Assembly (NCBI RefSeq): GCF_030316855.1
Contig: NZ_JASZYR010000017.1
Span: 53,773-117,772, forward strand
Direction: 5' to 3'
Source: Variovorax sp. J22P240
Lineage (GTDB): Bacteria; Pseudomonadota; Gammaproteobacteria; Burkholderiales; Burkholderiaceae_C
DNA length: 64,000 nt
Positions within the stretch are counted from its first letter, which is position 1. Every line of letters starts with the position of its first letter. The notes under the pieces were generated by a model. That model did no database searches, was not told where the DNA came from, and saw only the letters and a program-made list of their open reading frames with translations. This document shows, in pieces, positions 51,150-59,420 of this stretch. Made by a program: the position numbers and the translations under genes.

Positions 51150-51883
51150 TCATGGATTGAAGGGGCTTAGTTCCACAGTTCCCTTGGAAGCGTCTTCCGA
51201 AATCTTGATGGCGTTTGACCTCAACCATGCCATGAATTGCAGATACTTGGGCGCTTCGTCGAATGGCTCAGGGGGTACAGGTGCAAAGAACCAGAAGTTC
51301 AAAACATTTCCCAGGTCGTACTTGTAAACGGCCCCCTGAAAAGCCGCGTTGGCAGTTCAACTTCACTGCGCGAAAGCCAGTCCTTCGCCTCCCGGTACTC
51401 GGGTGAAGCGTTACCCCAGGTGCTTGTTTCGACGGTCCGGGCCATCCCGACACAAGCGGGCATGAACATACGCGTGCTCAGGTCCTCCCTGAAGAGGGCG
51501 TCTTTCAGCGACCCTGACTTGCAAGGGTCGTCAATCAGCCACTGCTGCCTGCCCGGATTGCGTTCAGCGAGCGAACTGATGTGAATCAGGCCAGTGACTC
51601 GCTTGTCATCTATTCGGACAAGGACAACTCTCTGGGTCTTAAAAGACAGTGGTTTGGAGCCTCCAGTTTCATTGGAGGTGGACGTCGCCAATCCGCCAGC
51701 CATCCAAGAGCCTGCCGGCAATCTGACTGAGTAGGTCCCAAAGTTGAGCGTGCCATCGACCAATGGGTGACCGACCACAAGAGCGGAGAACTCCGTCGAG
51801 TTTGCGGCCTGAGCGGCACAGAGCACGACTCCCCCAACTGCAACCGTAAAGAGCTTTCGGAAATCCAACAACCGATGAATCAT
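51150..51883 (-). pseudogene. exported hypothetical protein, frameshifted
   Basis: From the ATG at 51883, with a strong AAGGAG site, the first frame gives a Sec leader (KLFTVAVGGVVLCAAQAA) and a mature part with GTYSVRLPAGSW, KPLSFKTQRVVLVRID and CVGMARTVETSTWGNASPEY, stopping at 51299. From about 51350 another frame reads NAAFQGAVYKYDLGNVLNFW, then FAPVPPEPFDEAPKYLQ, to a stop at 51150. Joined, this would be about 244 residues. No family recognised. It lies between the IS30 remnant and an uncertain reading frame. Confidence 0.55.
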
Positions 51884-52409
51884 CTGCGACTCCTTCGTCT
51901 CTGTGAATTTTGGCTAGGACCTCAGCGATGCCACTGCCGATCGCGGCCCTTCCGGCGCCGCGCGCAACGCTGCGCCCTCCAGCTTTTAGTCGAAGAATGC
52001 GCCAACTCAAATCTGAGCAAATGACGCCATTTCCCCAGGGGAAAAATCCCACACCCTCCCTCGAAAGGCGAACTTCGTTGCTGGGATTCACTGCGGAGAG
52101 CTCGCTATACCTCATGGCGACGAACATCAAGACGCGCATTGACGATGTGCAGCCGGTTCGCGTCGCAAGTGCCTGCGCCACCGGTGCAATCTGCTGGTCC
52201 GCGCGCGCCAGGATGCCGGGCGGCACGTTCAGGTTTTCGCGGACATCGATGTCGACAAGCACGCGGCCGCCCTCGGGACTCATTTTCACTTCTTCGGTCG
52301 CGAATGCGTCGAGATTCTCGCAAACGTGAACACGATGCCCCTCCCGGCGAAGCGATCGCGAGAGCCGACTCGAAAGTGCGGTCGGGCCCGTCAATTGCCC
52401 GTCAGCCAT
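51669..52409 (-). CDS. uncertain open frame, possible fragment
   Basis: Codon choice between about 52130 and 52409 looks like real coding sequence (G/C at third positions), reading GPTALSSRLSRSLRREGHRV and GGRVLVDIDVRENLNVPPG. The first part faintly recalls a response-regulator receiver strand-helix, but no acidic pocket is seen. The 3' end overlaps the exported gene at 51883, whose own ribosome site is strong, so the true end of this frame is probably earlier or it is a decayed gene. Confidence 0.25.
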   Translation of the reverse strand: MADGQLTGPTALSSRLSRSLRREGHRVHVCENLDAFATEEVKMSPEGGRVLVDIDVRENLNVPPGILARADQQIAPVAQALATRTGCTSSMRVLMFVAMRYSELSAVNPSNEVRLSREGVGFFPWGNGVICSDLSWRILRLKAGGRSVARGAGRAAIGSGIAEVLAKIHRDEGVADDSSVVGFPKALYGCSWGSRALCRSGRKLDGVLRSCGRSPIGRWHAQLWDLLSQIAGRLLDGWRIGDVHLQ

Positions 52410-52629
52410 CACCCGCCCCAAGCAAAAAAACCATCCGCTGCAGGCGCCGGCACCCCGCGGCCATGGCCGTCGCAAGTCGGGATCATCCGTCATCGGGCCG
52501 AAGTTGGCATCGCAGATGAGCGTGGCACTGGTCCGGTTCAGTCAGGCCATGTTCCTTTTCGGGGCGATCGGGCTTCCAGGCCGCGCCATCGTGGCATCTC
52601 GCGTTCGGCACTTATTCGCCGGACCTGCG

Positions 52630-54087
52630 TTAGCCCGACGGTGCCTGTTGCGCGGCAACACGTGGCATGCGGATGCCGCAGTAGGCCATTACGATAGCGA
52701 TGACCGGGCTCGCGATGCAGAAAATCGCAAAGGGCGCGTAGCTGAGGGTGGCGACCCCAAGGGTGGCTGCCATGTAGGCGCCGCAGCTGTTCCAAGGAAT
52801 CAGTGCGGAAGTGGGCGTCGCCACATCGCCGATGGTGCGTGACAGTACCACCGGCGCGAGGCCGCGTCTTTCGAAGGCATTCTTGAAGGACCGTCCCGGC
52901 AACATCACGGCCATGTACTGATCGGCAGTGGCGATGGCGGTACCAATGATGGCGGCCGCGAGCGCAGCGACCAATGCCCCGGTGCTTTTCGCCCGCGCGA
53001 GGATGGGCGTCGTCAGCCGCTCCAGTACTCCGCACCTTTCGACGACGCCGCCGAACGCGAGCGCGGTGATGATGAGCCAGATCGTGCTCATCATGCTTTC
53101 CATGCCGCCGCGTGTCACCAGCAGGTCGATGGTAGGAACCCCGGTCGAGGATCTGTAGCCGCTCGCCAGGGCCAGCCACATGCCCTTGAGCATTGCGAGT
53201 GCGCCAGGAACGCCTTCTCGCGGTTGTGCGAAGGCAATGACGCGTTCAGGTGCGACAAAAACTGCCAGACCGGCGGCGACGAGCGCGCCGATAAAGATCG
53301 ATGTGAAGGCCGGAACCTTGCATAGCGCAAGGACGATCACGGTTGCGAGCGGGATGAACAGGACCAACGAGATGTTGAAAGTGCTCTTGAGCAGAGCCAT
53401 CTTCTGGCTCGCGTCGAACTCACCCGGACGTCCCAGCTGATAGAAGACCAGCAATGAAATGACGAGCGCCACCAGCGAAGTCAATAGGGTCTCTCGGATA
53501 TGTTTGTACAGATCGACGCCAGCCGCGGCAGCGGCAAGGTTGGCCGAGTCCGAAAGCGGTGAAGACTTGTCACCGAAGTAGGCGCCCGAGATAACGGCCC
53601 CTGCCGTGATGGCAGGATTCATTTCCATGTTTTGCGAGATGCCCATGAGGCCGATGCCGATCGTGCCTACCGTCGTCCACGAACTGCCGATGCTGAAGGA
53701 AATGAAGCTGCAGATCAGCAGCGCAGTGGCGTAGAAGTAGTTGGGACTGAGCAGTTGCAGACCGTAGTACACCATAGCGGCGATCGTGCCGCTCATGGCC
53801 CAAGTGCCAACCAGCGCGCCGACCGCGAGCAGGATGAAGATGGCTCCAAGGCCCGAGCTCACGCTCGCGATGGCCGCTTCGCGCATTTCCTCGAGTGTGA
53901 GGCCATGACGCAGGCCGATCACGGCGGCCACCATCGTCGCCACCATGAGTGCCACCTGGTTCGGCCCGCCCGCACCTGCATCGCCGAAAAGGAAGTAGGA
54001 AAGCCCCACTAGAAAAATCAAGCTGGCGACCGGAATGATGGCTTCGGTCAGAGAAAGCGTTGGTCTGGTTGGTGCGTCGGTTTCCAC
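52630..54087 (-). CDS. NhaC-family Na+/H+ antiporter
   Basis: About 485 residues from a GTG at 54087 with an AGGAT site; a TTG at 54165 would add 26 residues. It is a polytopic protein with about 11-12 helices. NhaC family blocks: SFSIGSSWTTVGTIG, ISGAYFGDKSSPLSDSANLAAAAAG and PLIPWNSCGAY-like (ALIPWNSCGAYMAATLG). It exchanges Na+ (or, in some relatives, organic ions) for H+. It stands alone on its strand, followed upstream by the SHOCT gene. Confidence 0.9.
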   Translation of the reverse strand: METDAPTRPTLSLTEAIIPVASLIFLVGLSYFLFGDAGAGGPNQVALMVATMVAAVIGLRHGLTLEEMREAAIASVSSGLGAIFILLAVGALVGTWAMSGTIAAMVYYGLQLLSPNYFYATALLICSFISFSIGSSWTTVGTIGIGLMGISQNMEMNPAITAGAVISGAYFGDKSSPLSDSANLAAAAAGVDLYKHIRETLLTSLVALVISLLVFYQLGRPGEFDASQKMALLKSTFNISLVLFIPLATVIVLALCKVPAFTSIFIGALVAAGLAVFVAPERVIAFAQPREGVPGALAMLKGMWLALASGYRSSTGVPTIDLLVTRGGMESMMSTIWLIITALAFGGVVERCGVLERLTTPILARAKSTGALVAALAAAIIGTAIATADQYMAVMLPGRSFKNAFERRGLAPVVLSRTIGDVATPTSALIPWNSCGAYMAATLGVATLSYAPFAIFCIASPVIAIVMAYCGIRMPRVAAQQAPSG

Positions 54088-54201
54088 AATGGATCCTGCT
54101 GAATTGGCCGAAAGAGGTGACGCTTCGAACCAGGGCACCTCGGAAGGAAGTTCTTTCTGGTGCAATTAACAGGGTTGATCAAGTACGCACTGCGCCAGCC
54201 T

Positions 54202-54579
54202 TCAAGCCAGCGCCTTCGCCTTCAAGCTTGCAAACTCGTCCGGGTTGATGGTGCCAGCGTCAAGAAGCGACTTTGCTTCCGCAATCTGCTCGGCTGGAGA
54301 TTTGGCCGAAATCTGCCGGATGTAAGAGTCAGTGTCTGCCTTTGCCCGCTGCAAGCTGGCGCGCTGCCGTTCCGCCATCCCACGGCCGCGAGTGACGATA
54401 TAGACGATCGCTGTGAGGCCCGGAATGAAGATGAGGCTGACCATCCACAACACCTTGAATCCGCCTCCCAACTCAGAATCTCGAAAGAGATCCCCGATGA
54501 TCTGGAACAGAATCAGAAGATAAACGATGAGGACAAAGGTCGAGAAGAGTAGTTGTATGAGATCCCAGAAATTGCTCAT
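54202..54579 (-). CDS. PLDc_N/SHOCT-domain small membrane protein
   Basis: A 125-residue protein with an AAGGA site. Two helices (about 9-31 and 43-63, with FKVLWMVSLIFIPGLTAIVYIVTRG) correspond to the phospholipase-D-nuclease N-terminal domain. The end, IAEAKSLLDAGTINPDEFASLKAKAL (about 98-124), is a SHOCT domain. Such proteins are membrane anchors of unknown function, often linked to stress. Confidence 0.82.
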   Translation of the reverse strand: MSNFWDLIQLLFSTFVLIVYLLILFQIIGDLFRDSELGGGFKVLWMVSLIFIPGLTAIVYIVTRGRGMAERQRASLQRAKADTDSYIRQISAKSPAEQIAEAKSLLDAGTINPDEFASLKAKALA

Positions 54580-54608
54580 TGGTTTTCCTTGAAAAGCTGA
54601 TCAACGCA

Positions 54609-54895
54609 CTACTTAGGGAATCCACCGGGTCCCGGACGATCGGGCAAGGTCATGCAATGGCCACCTTCGGCCGCGGCCGAGTTCGGAGCAAAAGATGGTC
54701 GCCACCTCGATGCCCCGCTTGCGCAGCAGCGTGTTGGTGTAGGTGTTGCGGTCGTACGCATAAACCACGCCCGGCGAGGCGCACACAAGGTTCGCGCCGC
54801 TGTCCCACTGGGTTCGCTCGCGCTGGGCCGACCATGCCGCCCACCACCATCGCGGTGAACTGCATTCGCGACGCTTTTTGTTCTTTCGAAGCCAT
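54609..54895 (-). pseudogene. arcD/arcA deletion scar
   Basis: From an ATG at 54895 with a strong AAGGAG site, the first 23 codons read like the start of an APC-type arginine/ornithine antiporter (SRMQFTAMVVGGMVG). In the next frame this runs directly into the C-terminal part of arginine deiminase: QWDSGANLVCASPGVVYAYD, NTYTNTLLRKRGIEV and SELGRGR, after which one more shift gives GGHCMTLPDRPGPGGFP and a stop. arcD and arcA are neighbours in this order in many genomes, so a deletion of about 2-2.5 kb (inferred) fused the two. The catalytic-cysteine region is present but the protein is broken. Confidence 0.72.
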
Positions 54896-55125
54896 TGCAC
54901 TCCTTGTGTTTCCCGGTGAACGATGGGTGGGTGGCACAGTCACGAAAACTCTCTCGGCTGTCACGTGCTGTCATGCTGAAGTGAAGTGGGCGCGGCCGAA
55001 TCCATGTGCAGTGTTGGCGGCGTGGCCAGCTTCGCTGTCGTGCCTGTAGCCCGAACGAGCATTGGGGGCACACCACTCTTTGTCAATAGCACCAAGGGGC
55101 ACATCGGGCGCCACCCGGGCGACGC

Positions 55126-56491
55126 TCAGAAGGCCTTGCGCACGTTGACCCACACCTCGGTCGAGCTGTAGTTGAAGCCCACCGAATTGCTCTGGTCCCG
55201 AATCCAGAGAATCTCCGGGCGCAGCGTGCAGGTCGGCACGAATTCCCAGACCAGGTAGGCGCCGACTTCGTAGAGGTTGTCCCTGCGCCGCAGGATGACA
55301 GTGTTGTCGAGCGTATCGGGATGAAAGTGAACGTTGTCGGAGTTGAAGGAGTCCCGCTCCCACCACGCGAAGGTGCCCCAGCTCAGCTTGTTTTTCACCG
55401 TGAAATCGAGGGAGACAGTCGCGCCGTACACATCGGAGTCGCCGTCGGGCCGGCTCGTCGCGTAGTTCTGCCCGGCGTGCCCCGTGACGGCAAAGCTGCC
55501 CTTGCCATCCATGAACGACCTCACCCAGCCGGCAGAGACCTGGGCCGTGGTGCGGCTTCTGTCGCGCAGATTGCCTTCGGGGTATCTGCGCCGCCGCACA
55601 TCCGCGCCCAGCGTGAACTGGTTGTCGGGGTCGTAGCGCATCCGGTAGTCGGTGAAGATGGAGACGTCGTTGCGGTAGTCGCTGTTGCCGCGGTAGCTCG
55701 TCCTGCCCCTGAAGCCGGCCGCTATGTTGTTCTCGCCCAGTGCCCTGCTGCCTGCGAGGCTCCAGCGCAGGTCGGAGTCGTCCCGGCTCTCGGAGTTGTC
55801 GTAGTACCTGAACCGGTAGTCGAGGTTCGCATCGATCGAGTAGCCGTTCTGTAGCGCGTAGTTCGCGCCGCCGCCCACGCGGGCGTTGTAGAAGGTGTCG
55901 CGCCGATCCCCGCCGCCGAATGCGTCCGTGCCGCGCGTCGAGTTCACTCTGTAGCGGCCGATGCCAGTTTCCGCATAGCCGAAGTACGTCAGCGCCCTGC
56001 CTTCCTCGAGCGACTGTCGCGCTGCCTGGTCGTAGATCTCGACCTGTGACAGGACGTCGGGCGGCAGGTTGTCGAAGCGCAGCACCGTCTCGAACTCGAT
56101 CTTCGCCTCGGCGTACTGCCCGAGCGCGAAGTAGGCACGGCCGAGCGCGAGATGCGCGGCGACGTTGTCCGGTCGTGTCGCGAGACTGCGCTCGAACAGA
56201 GCCTTGGCCTTTTCAGCGCGCAGCGTACCCAGTGCGGCGCGGCCCAGCAGATAGGTGAAGGAACCGTCGCTCCCGGTCGCACTCGCGTTCTCGAACGGCG
56301 AGAGCAAGTCGTACGCTTCCTGATACTTGCCCTTCACGCACCAGTTGTTCGGCGCGCGCGAGATCAAGATCGGCGGCGACAGCGATGTTTGAAGCTAGCA
56401 CGGCCATCGTCAGAAAGAATGTCTGTGCTGCTGCTCGCCAACTCGAAAGAGGTTGCGCGCGAGATCTGCAACGCGCAAGGCGATGAACCAT
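55126..56491 (-). pseudogene. TPR/beta-barrel outer-membrane protein (SLAM-like), frameshifted
   Basis: The first frame, from an ATG at 56491 with a GGAG signal, gives a leader (AQTFFLTMAVLASNIAVAAD) and DLARAEQLVREG. An extra base in the run at 56330-56332 shifts it; the second frame continues GKYQEAYDLLSPFE, two or three TPR units (AHLALGRAYFALGQYAEAKIEF) and then, from about residue 150, an aromatic, alternating barrel ending in EVWVNVRKAF with terminal phenylalanine. This TPR-plus-porin plan is that of surface lipoprotein assembly modifiers. Whole length would be about 454 residues. Loss of one base restores it. Confidence 0.72.
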
Positions 56492-56651
56492 CCTCCGTCT
56501 CCTCTTATTAGTACTTAGGACGTGGCCGATGAGCCATTTGCAGCGAAATCTGCATGGACTTCGAGTTCAGTGTTCTTTTCGTCGGCATTAAGCATCTGAT
56601 TGGCAACAGACGCAACGCGGACAAATGACTTGCCGCTAGGACTGTTTGGCC

Positions 56652-56666
56652 TGAGACTATGTCTCA
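56652..56666. promoter_or_regulatory. palindrome TGAGAC-TAT-GTCTCA
   Basis: A perfect 6-bp inverted repeat with a 3-nt spacer, 138 bp upstream of the first exported-protein gene. Possible operator. Confidence 0.35.
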
Positions 56667-56719
56667 TTTCGGTCTTCCAATGAGTCGCACTTTATAAGCC
56701 GGCCTTCTTCTTGGGTACT

Positions 56720-56736
56720 GATAGTAGTTCTATCAA
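56720..56736. promoter_or_regulatory. repeated palindrome GATAGTAGTTCTATCAA, copy 1
   Basis: Arms GATAG/CTATC around TAGTT (with a flanking T and A pair in this copy). Identical over 17 bases to copy 2, same orientation, 55 bp apart, a little over five helical turns. Confidence 0.6.
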
Positions 56737-56774
56737 TGAGTTGCGCTCTTTGGTTAAGCCAAATCATTCGCGGC

Positions 56775-56791
56775 GATAGTAGTTCTATCAA
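56775..56791. promoter_or_regulatory. repeated palindrome GATAGTAGTTCTATCAA, copy 2
   Basis: It ends one base before the AAGGAG ribosome site (AAGGAG starts near 56793) of the following gene, so in RNA the hairpin would touch the translation start; in DNA it would be an operator downstream of the promoter. Confidence 0.6.
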
Positions 56792-56804
56792 CAAGGAGTG
56801 ATCA

Positions 56805-57170
56805 ATGGACAAGCGTTTTCGTTCGGCGGTGAGAACTCTGCTGGCAGCAGTTTCACTAGCGGGCTTAGTCAGTGCCTCGGTTGCTGCGACCGATAGTGCT
56901 CTTGAGAAATGCAGCGATCCGCGGGTGGATCGCACCGCTTGCCTGCGTGAAGCAGCGGCGGCGCAGGAGGCAAAGCGTCAGGGCCAGTTGACCAGTACAG
57001 GTGGCTATGATGAAAATGCCCTTGCTCGGTGCCAACGCCAACCCGTTGAAGCGCGTGAAGCCTGCGTGAAACGGGTGCAAGGCACGGGCAATACCACCAT
57101 CCGGGGCAGTGTCCTAGGCGGCGGAAAGATCCGACGCACGGAAACGCCGGTGCCCGCGCCGGCAAACTGA
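56805..57170 (+). CDS. small exported protein of unknown function
   Basis: A 121-residue protein with an AAGGAG site. A Sec leader (VRTLLAAVSLAGLVSASVAATD) precedes a mature part with four cysteines (KCSDP, TACLREAA, LARCQRQ, EACVKRV), which may form two disulfides in the periplasm. It ends in a flexible TETPVPAPAN. No family assigned beyond resemblance to cysteine-containing periplasmic hypothetical proteins. First of three small exported genes. Confidence 0.7.
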   Translation: MDKRFRSAVRTLLAAVSLAGLVSASVAATDSALEKCSDPRVDRTACLREAAAAQEAKRQGQLTSTGGYDENALARCQRQPVEAREACVKRVQGTGNTTIRGSVLGGGKIRRTETPVPAPAN

Positions 57171-57200
57171 AGCTCGCGCGAAACTTCAATGGAGAACGTG

Positions 57201-57587
57201 ATGGAACTGAAACTCCAGACGATCCGCATGGCGATGTTGACGGCTTCCATTGCGCTAGCCGTCGCGGCGGGAAACACGAAGGCTGCCGAAGTACCCATAG
57301 TCACCGGCGAGCAATGGAGGACCTCGAGCGAGGCGGTCAAGAAGGCGTACCTCATCGGCTTGGCCAACATGGTGCAGGTGCAGACCGCCTATCACGCATC
57401 GAATCCGCCGACGGATGCGCAGAGCTTCGTACCGCGTCTGGCCAAGGGCATGCAGGGCCAGACCCTTGACGGCGTGCGCGAGGGGGTCGACCGCTGGTAT
57501 GCGGCGAATCCCACCAAGCTGAAGAGGCCGGTGCTGGACATCATCTGGTTGGAAATGGCCATGCCTGGCTTGCAAAAGAACAAGTGA
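57201..57587 (+). CDS. small exported protein of unknown function
   Basis: A 128-residue protein. The ATG at 57201 is chosen because GGAG lies 9 bp before it. A leader (MAMLTASIALAVAAGNTKAAE) precedes a helical mature domain with TGEQWRTSSEAVKKAYLIGLANMVQVQ and VREGVDRWYAANPTKLKRPVLDIIW. The WYAANP-x-x-x-x-RPV block recalls periplasmic helical proteins that accompany small envelope genes. Thirty bp after the previous gene. Confidence 0.65.
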   Translation: MELKLQTIRMAMLTASIALAVAAGNTKAAEVPIVTGEQWRTSSEAVKKAYLIGLANMVQVQTAYHASNPPTDAQSFVPRLAKGMQGQTLDGVREGVDRWYAANPTKLKRPVLDIIWLEMAMPGLQKNK

Positions 57588-57599
57588 AGGAGCGTCATC

Positions 57600-57842
57600 A
57601 TGAAGCTACTCGGTTGGACGACGATCATCGCGGCCGCGACCATCATGGCTGGTTGCACCGACATGACGCCGCAACAGCAGGGCACGATGAGCGGTGCGGC
57701 CATCGGCGCGGGGGCTGGCGCGGGTATCGCGGCGATCTCAGGGGGTGACGCCTGGACCGGTGCGGCGATCGGGGGCGTCGCCGGCGGTATCGCAGGGAAC
57801 ATTCGCGGTGGCAGGCAGCAGCAACAGTGGCAAGGATGGTGA
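57600..57842 (+). CDS. glycine-zipper lipoprotein
   Basis: An 80-residue protein. A leader ends in a lipobox IMAGC with the cysteine at about residue 18, so it should be lipidated. The mature part GAAIGAGAGAGIAAISGG ... GAAIGGVAGGIAGN is a glycine zipper, as in YMGG/Rick_17kDa-type outer-membrane proteins, followed by a Gln-rich tail. It starts 12 bp after the previous gene. Confidence 0.8.
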   Translation: MKLLGWTTIIAAATIMAGCTDMTPQQQGTMSGAAIGAGAGAGIAAISGGDAWTGAAIGGVAGGIAGNIRGGRQQQQWQGW

Positions 57843-57881
57843 GACGCGCGGCACCGAGCCAGGCGAGTGAGTCTTCGAACG

Positions 57882-58289
57882 ATGCGTGAAAGCATTGATT
57901 GGGTAGCGCTCTATGACTACCCCTCGCATCTGGCGCAGCTGAAACCCGGGGACGTCGGTATCTTTGTCTGTCCAGCGACTTGGAGAGGACGCCTAGGCAC
58001 CGTGTGTGGAATCTGGATCAAGAGCAACACGGATTGGGTGTCCCATTTTCCGCCGGGGACTCCTTGGACCCAGGTGTTTTGCACTGAAGCCGATGCGGAA
58101 GGTCTCAGGGTGGTGCGTGCGCCTCTGCCAGATCGAGCTGACTATGAATGCCCCAAGAGATTCAGGTGCCTGCCTCGCAGGGAAATCCAATCCCCTGGAG
58201 GGGAAAATCTTCAACAAATCCTCGCTGGGTGGTCGATGAAACTTGGCGAGGTCCGCACGGACAGATCGCGGCAAAGTCTGTCCACCTGA
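57882..58289 (+). CDS. unrecognised protein, paralogue of the gene at 27.9 kb
   Basis: A 135-residue protein, the shorter second copy of the family seen at 27922-28476: IDWVALYDYPSHL, LKPGDVGIFVCP, WRGRLGTVCGIW, FPPGTPW and TEADAEGLRVVRAPL. It keeps the shared 100-residue domain and has only about 35 further residues, unlike the long basic tail of the other. No signal peptide although it follows three exported genes. Start chosen by alignment with the paralogue; function unknown. Confidence 0.65.
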   Translation: MRESIDWVALYDYPSHLAQLKPGDVGIFVCPATWRGRLGTVCGIWIKSNTDWVSHFPPGTPWTQVFCTEADAEGLRVVRAPLPDRADYECPKRFRCLPRREIQSPGGENLQQILAGWSMKLGEVRTDRSRQSLST

Positions 58290-58391
58290 GCAAAAAGCGA
58301 TAGCGATCTCGACGGGTTTGCGCTCAGTGCGTTCTTTGCATCTTGAGAACTTGTACCTACTGGACACCGGCCAACCTCACTATAAACCATC

Positions 58392-59420
58392 ATGAATCTC
58401 AACAGGTTTCAGGAGCATTCGACGTTGGGGTTTGTGGACTGGTCCTTGCGCGGCATCGGTCAGGTGGTCTTTCAGAACAATCCGCTTTCCGGTCTCATCA
58501 TCCTGGCGGCCATCGTCTACAACTCGTGGATCTATGGCCTCATCCTCGTCGTCGGAGTCATCACCGGAACCGCGACCGCTTGCATCCTCCTGGCGGACAG
58601 AAGCCTGATCAGGAACGGCTTGTTCGGATTCAACGGGGCGCTGGTCGGCGTTGCGTTGGTCGCGTTCACCAGCGAGGACTTCAGGCGTGGCAGCCTGCCT
58701 TCCGCGCACATGTTCATCTACCTCGTCTTCGCGGCCGCCATGACGTCGATCGTGTTTTCCAGCATCTCGACCCTTCTGGCGCCGTACAAGGTCGCAGCCC
58801 TCACGATGCCATTCGTTCTTGTGGGCTGGCTCTTCCTGTTCGCGGTGCTGAGGTTCAGCAGCATCGAGGCCGGGCCTCTGAGCAAGCCGGTTTCGCCTGA
58901 CCAGTACGAACTCGTCACTGCCTACGTGCTGCCGACCTGGTACATGGGCGTCGGCAATGCCATCGGCCAGATCTTCTTCCAGGACAACTGGATCGCCGGC
59001 TACCTGATCCTCGTGGGCATTGCGATCAACTCGCGCATCAGTGCTTTCATGGCCCTGACGGGTGCCGTTGTCGCCGAGATCGTCGCGATGGCCTTCGGCG
59101 CACCTGAGGGAGCCATCCGGGACGGCCTCTACGGCTACAACGCGGCGCTGACCGGCATCGCGCTCGGTGGATTCTTTCTAGTGCTGACGACGCGCAGTTT
59201 CATCTACGCAGTTTTCGGCATGATCGTCAGCACCTGGCTGTGGGCTTCGGTGGCGATCTTCCTGGCGCCGATCGGAATGCCGGTTCTCACTTCCACCTTC
59301 GTCGTCGTCACCTGGGCGATGCTGATCGGCCAGTATGGCTTCAAGTCCCTGATCCCGATCCCACCCGCCGAAGCGACCACGCCGGAGGAGGGTCGGAGCC
59401 GCCACCTTTCCAAGACATGA
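58392..59420 (+). CDS. urea transporter (UT family)
   Basis: A 342-residue polytopic membrane protein with ten segments in two homologous halves. Each has the UT signature: GQVVFQNNPLSGLIIL (first half) and GQIFFQDNWIAGYLIL (second), plus GFNGALVGVA and GYNAALTGIALGG, the substrate-slot phenylalanine/leucine repeats. It gives a channel-like passive route for urea. It overlaps the DUF1576 gene by 4 bp (ATGA) and sits just upstream of the urease genes. Confidence 0.92.
   Translation: MNLNRFQEHSTLGFVDWSLRGIGQVVFQNNPLSGLIILAAIVYNSWIYGLILVVGVITGTATACILLADRSLIRNGLFGFNGALVGVALVAFTSEDFRRGSLPSAHMFIYLVFAAAMTSIVFSSISTLLAPYKVAALTMPFVLVGWLFLFAVLRFSSIEAGPLSKPVSPDQYELVTAYVLPTWYMGVGNAIGQIFFQDNWIAGYLILVGIAINSRISAFMALTGAVVAEIVAMAFGAPEGAIRDGLYGYNAALTGIALGGFFLVLTTRSFIYAVFGMIVSTWLWASVAIFLAPIGMPVLTSTFVVVTWAMLIGQYGFKSLIPIPPAEATTPEEGRSRHLSKT

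Larger units (their letters stand above)
56492..56804. other. long intergenic control region
   Basis: 313 bp without a gene, AT-richer than its surroundings. It holds three palindromes: one at 56652-56666 and two identical GATAG-type elements at 56720-56736 and 56775-56791, all upstream of the small exported-protein genes. Confidence 0.6.

Noticed and set aside
58290..58391. Sigma-54 promoter upstream of the urea transporter
   Set aside because: TTTGCA occurs but no GG at the required distance; the -24/-12 pattern is not met.
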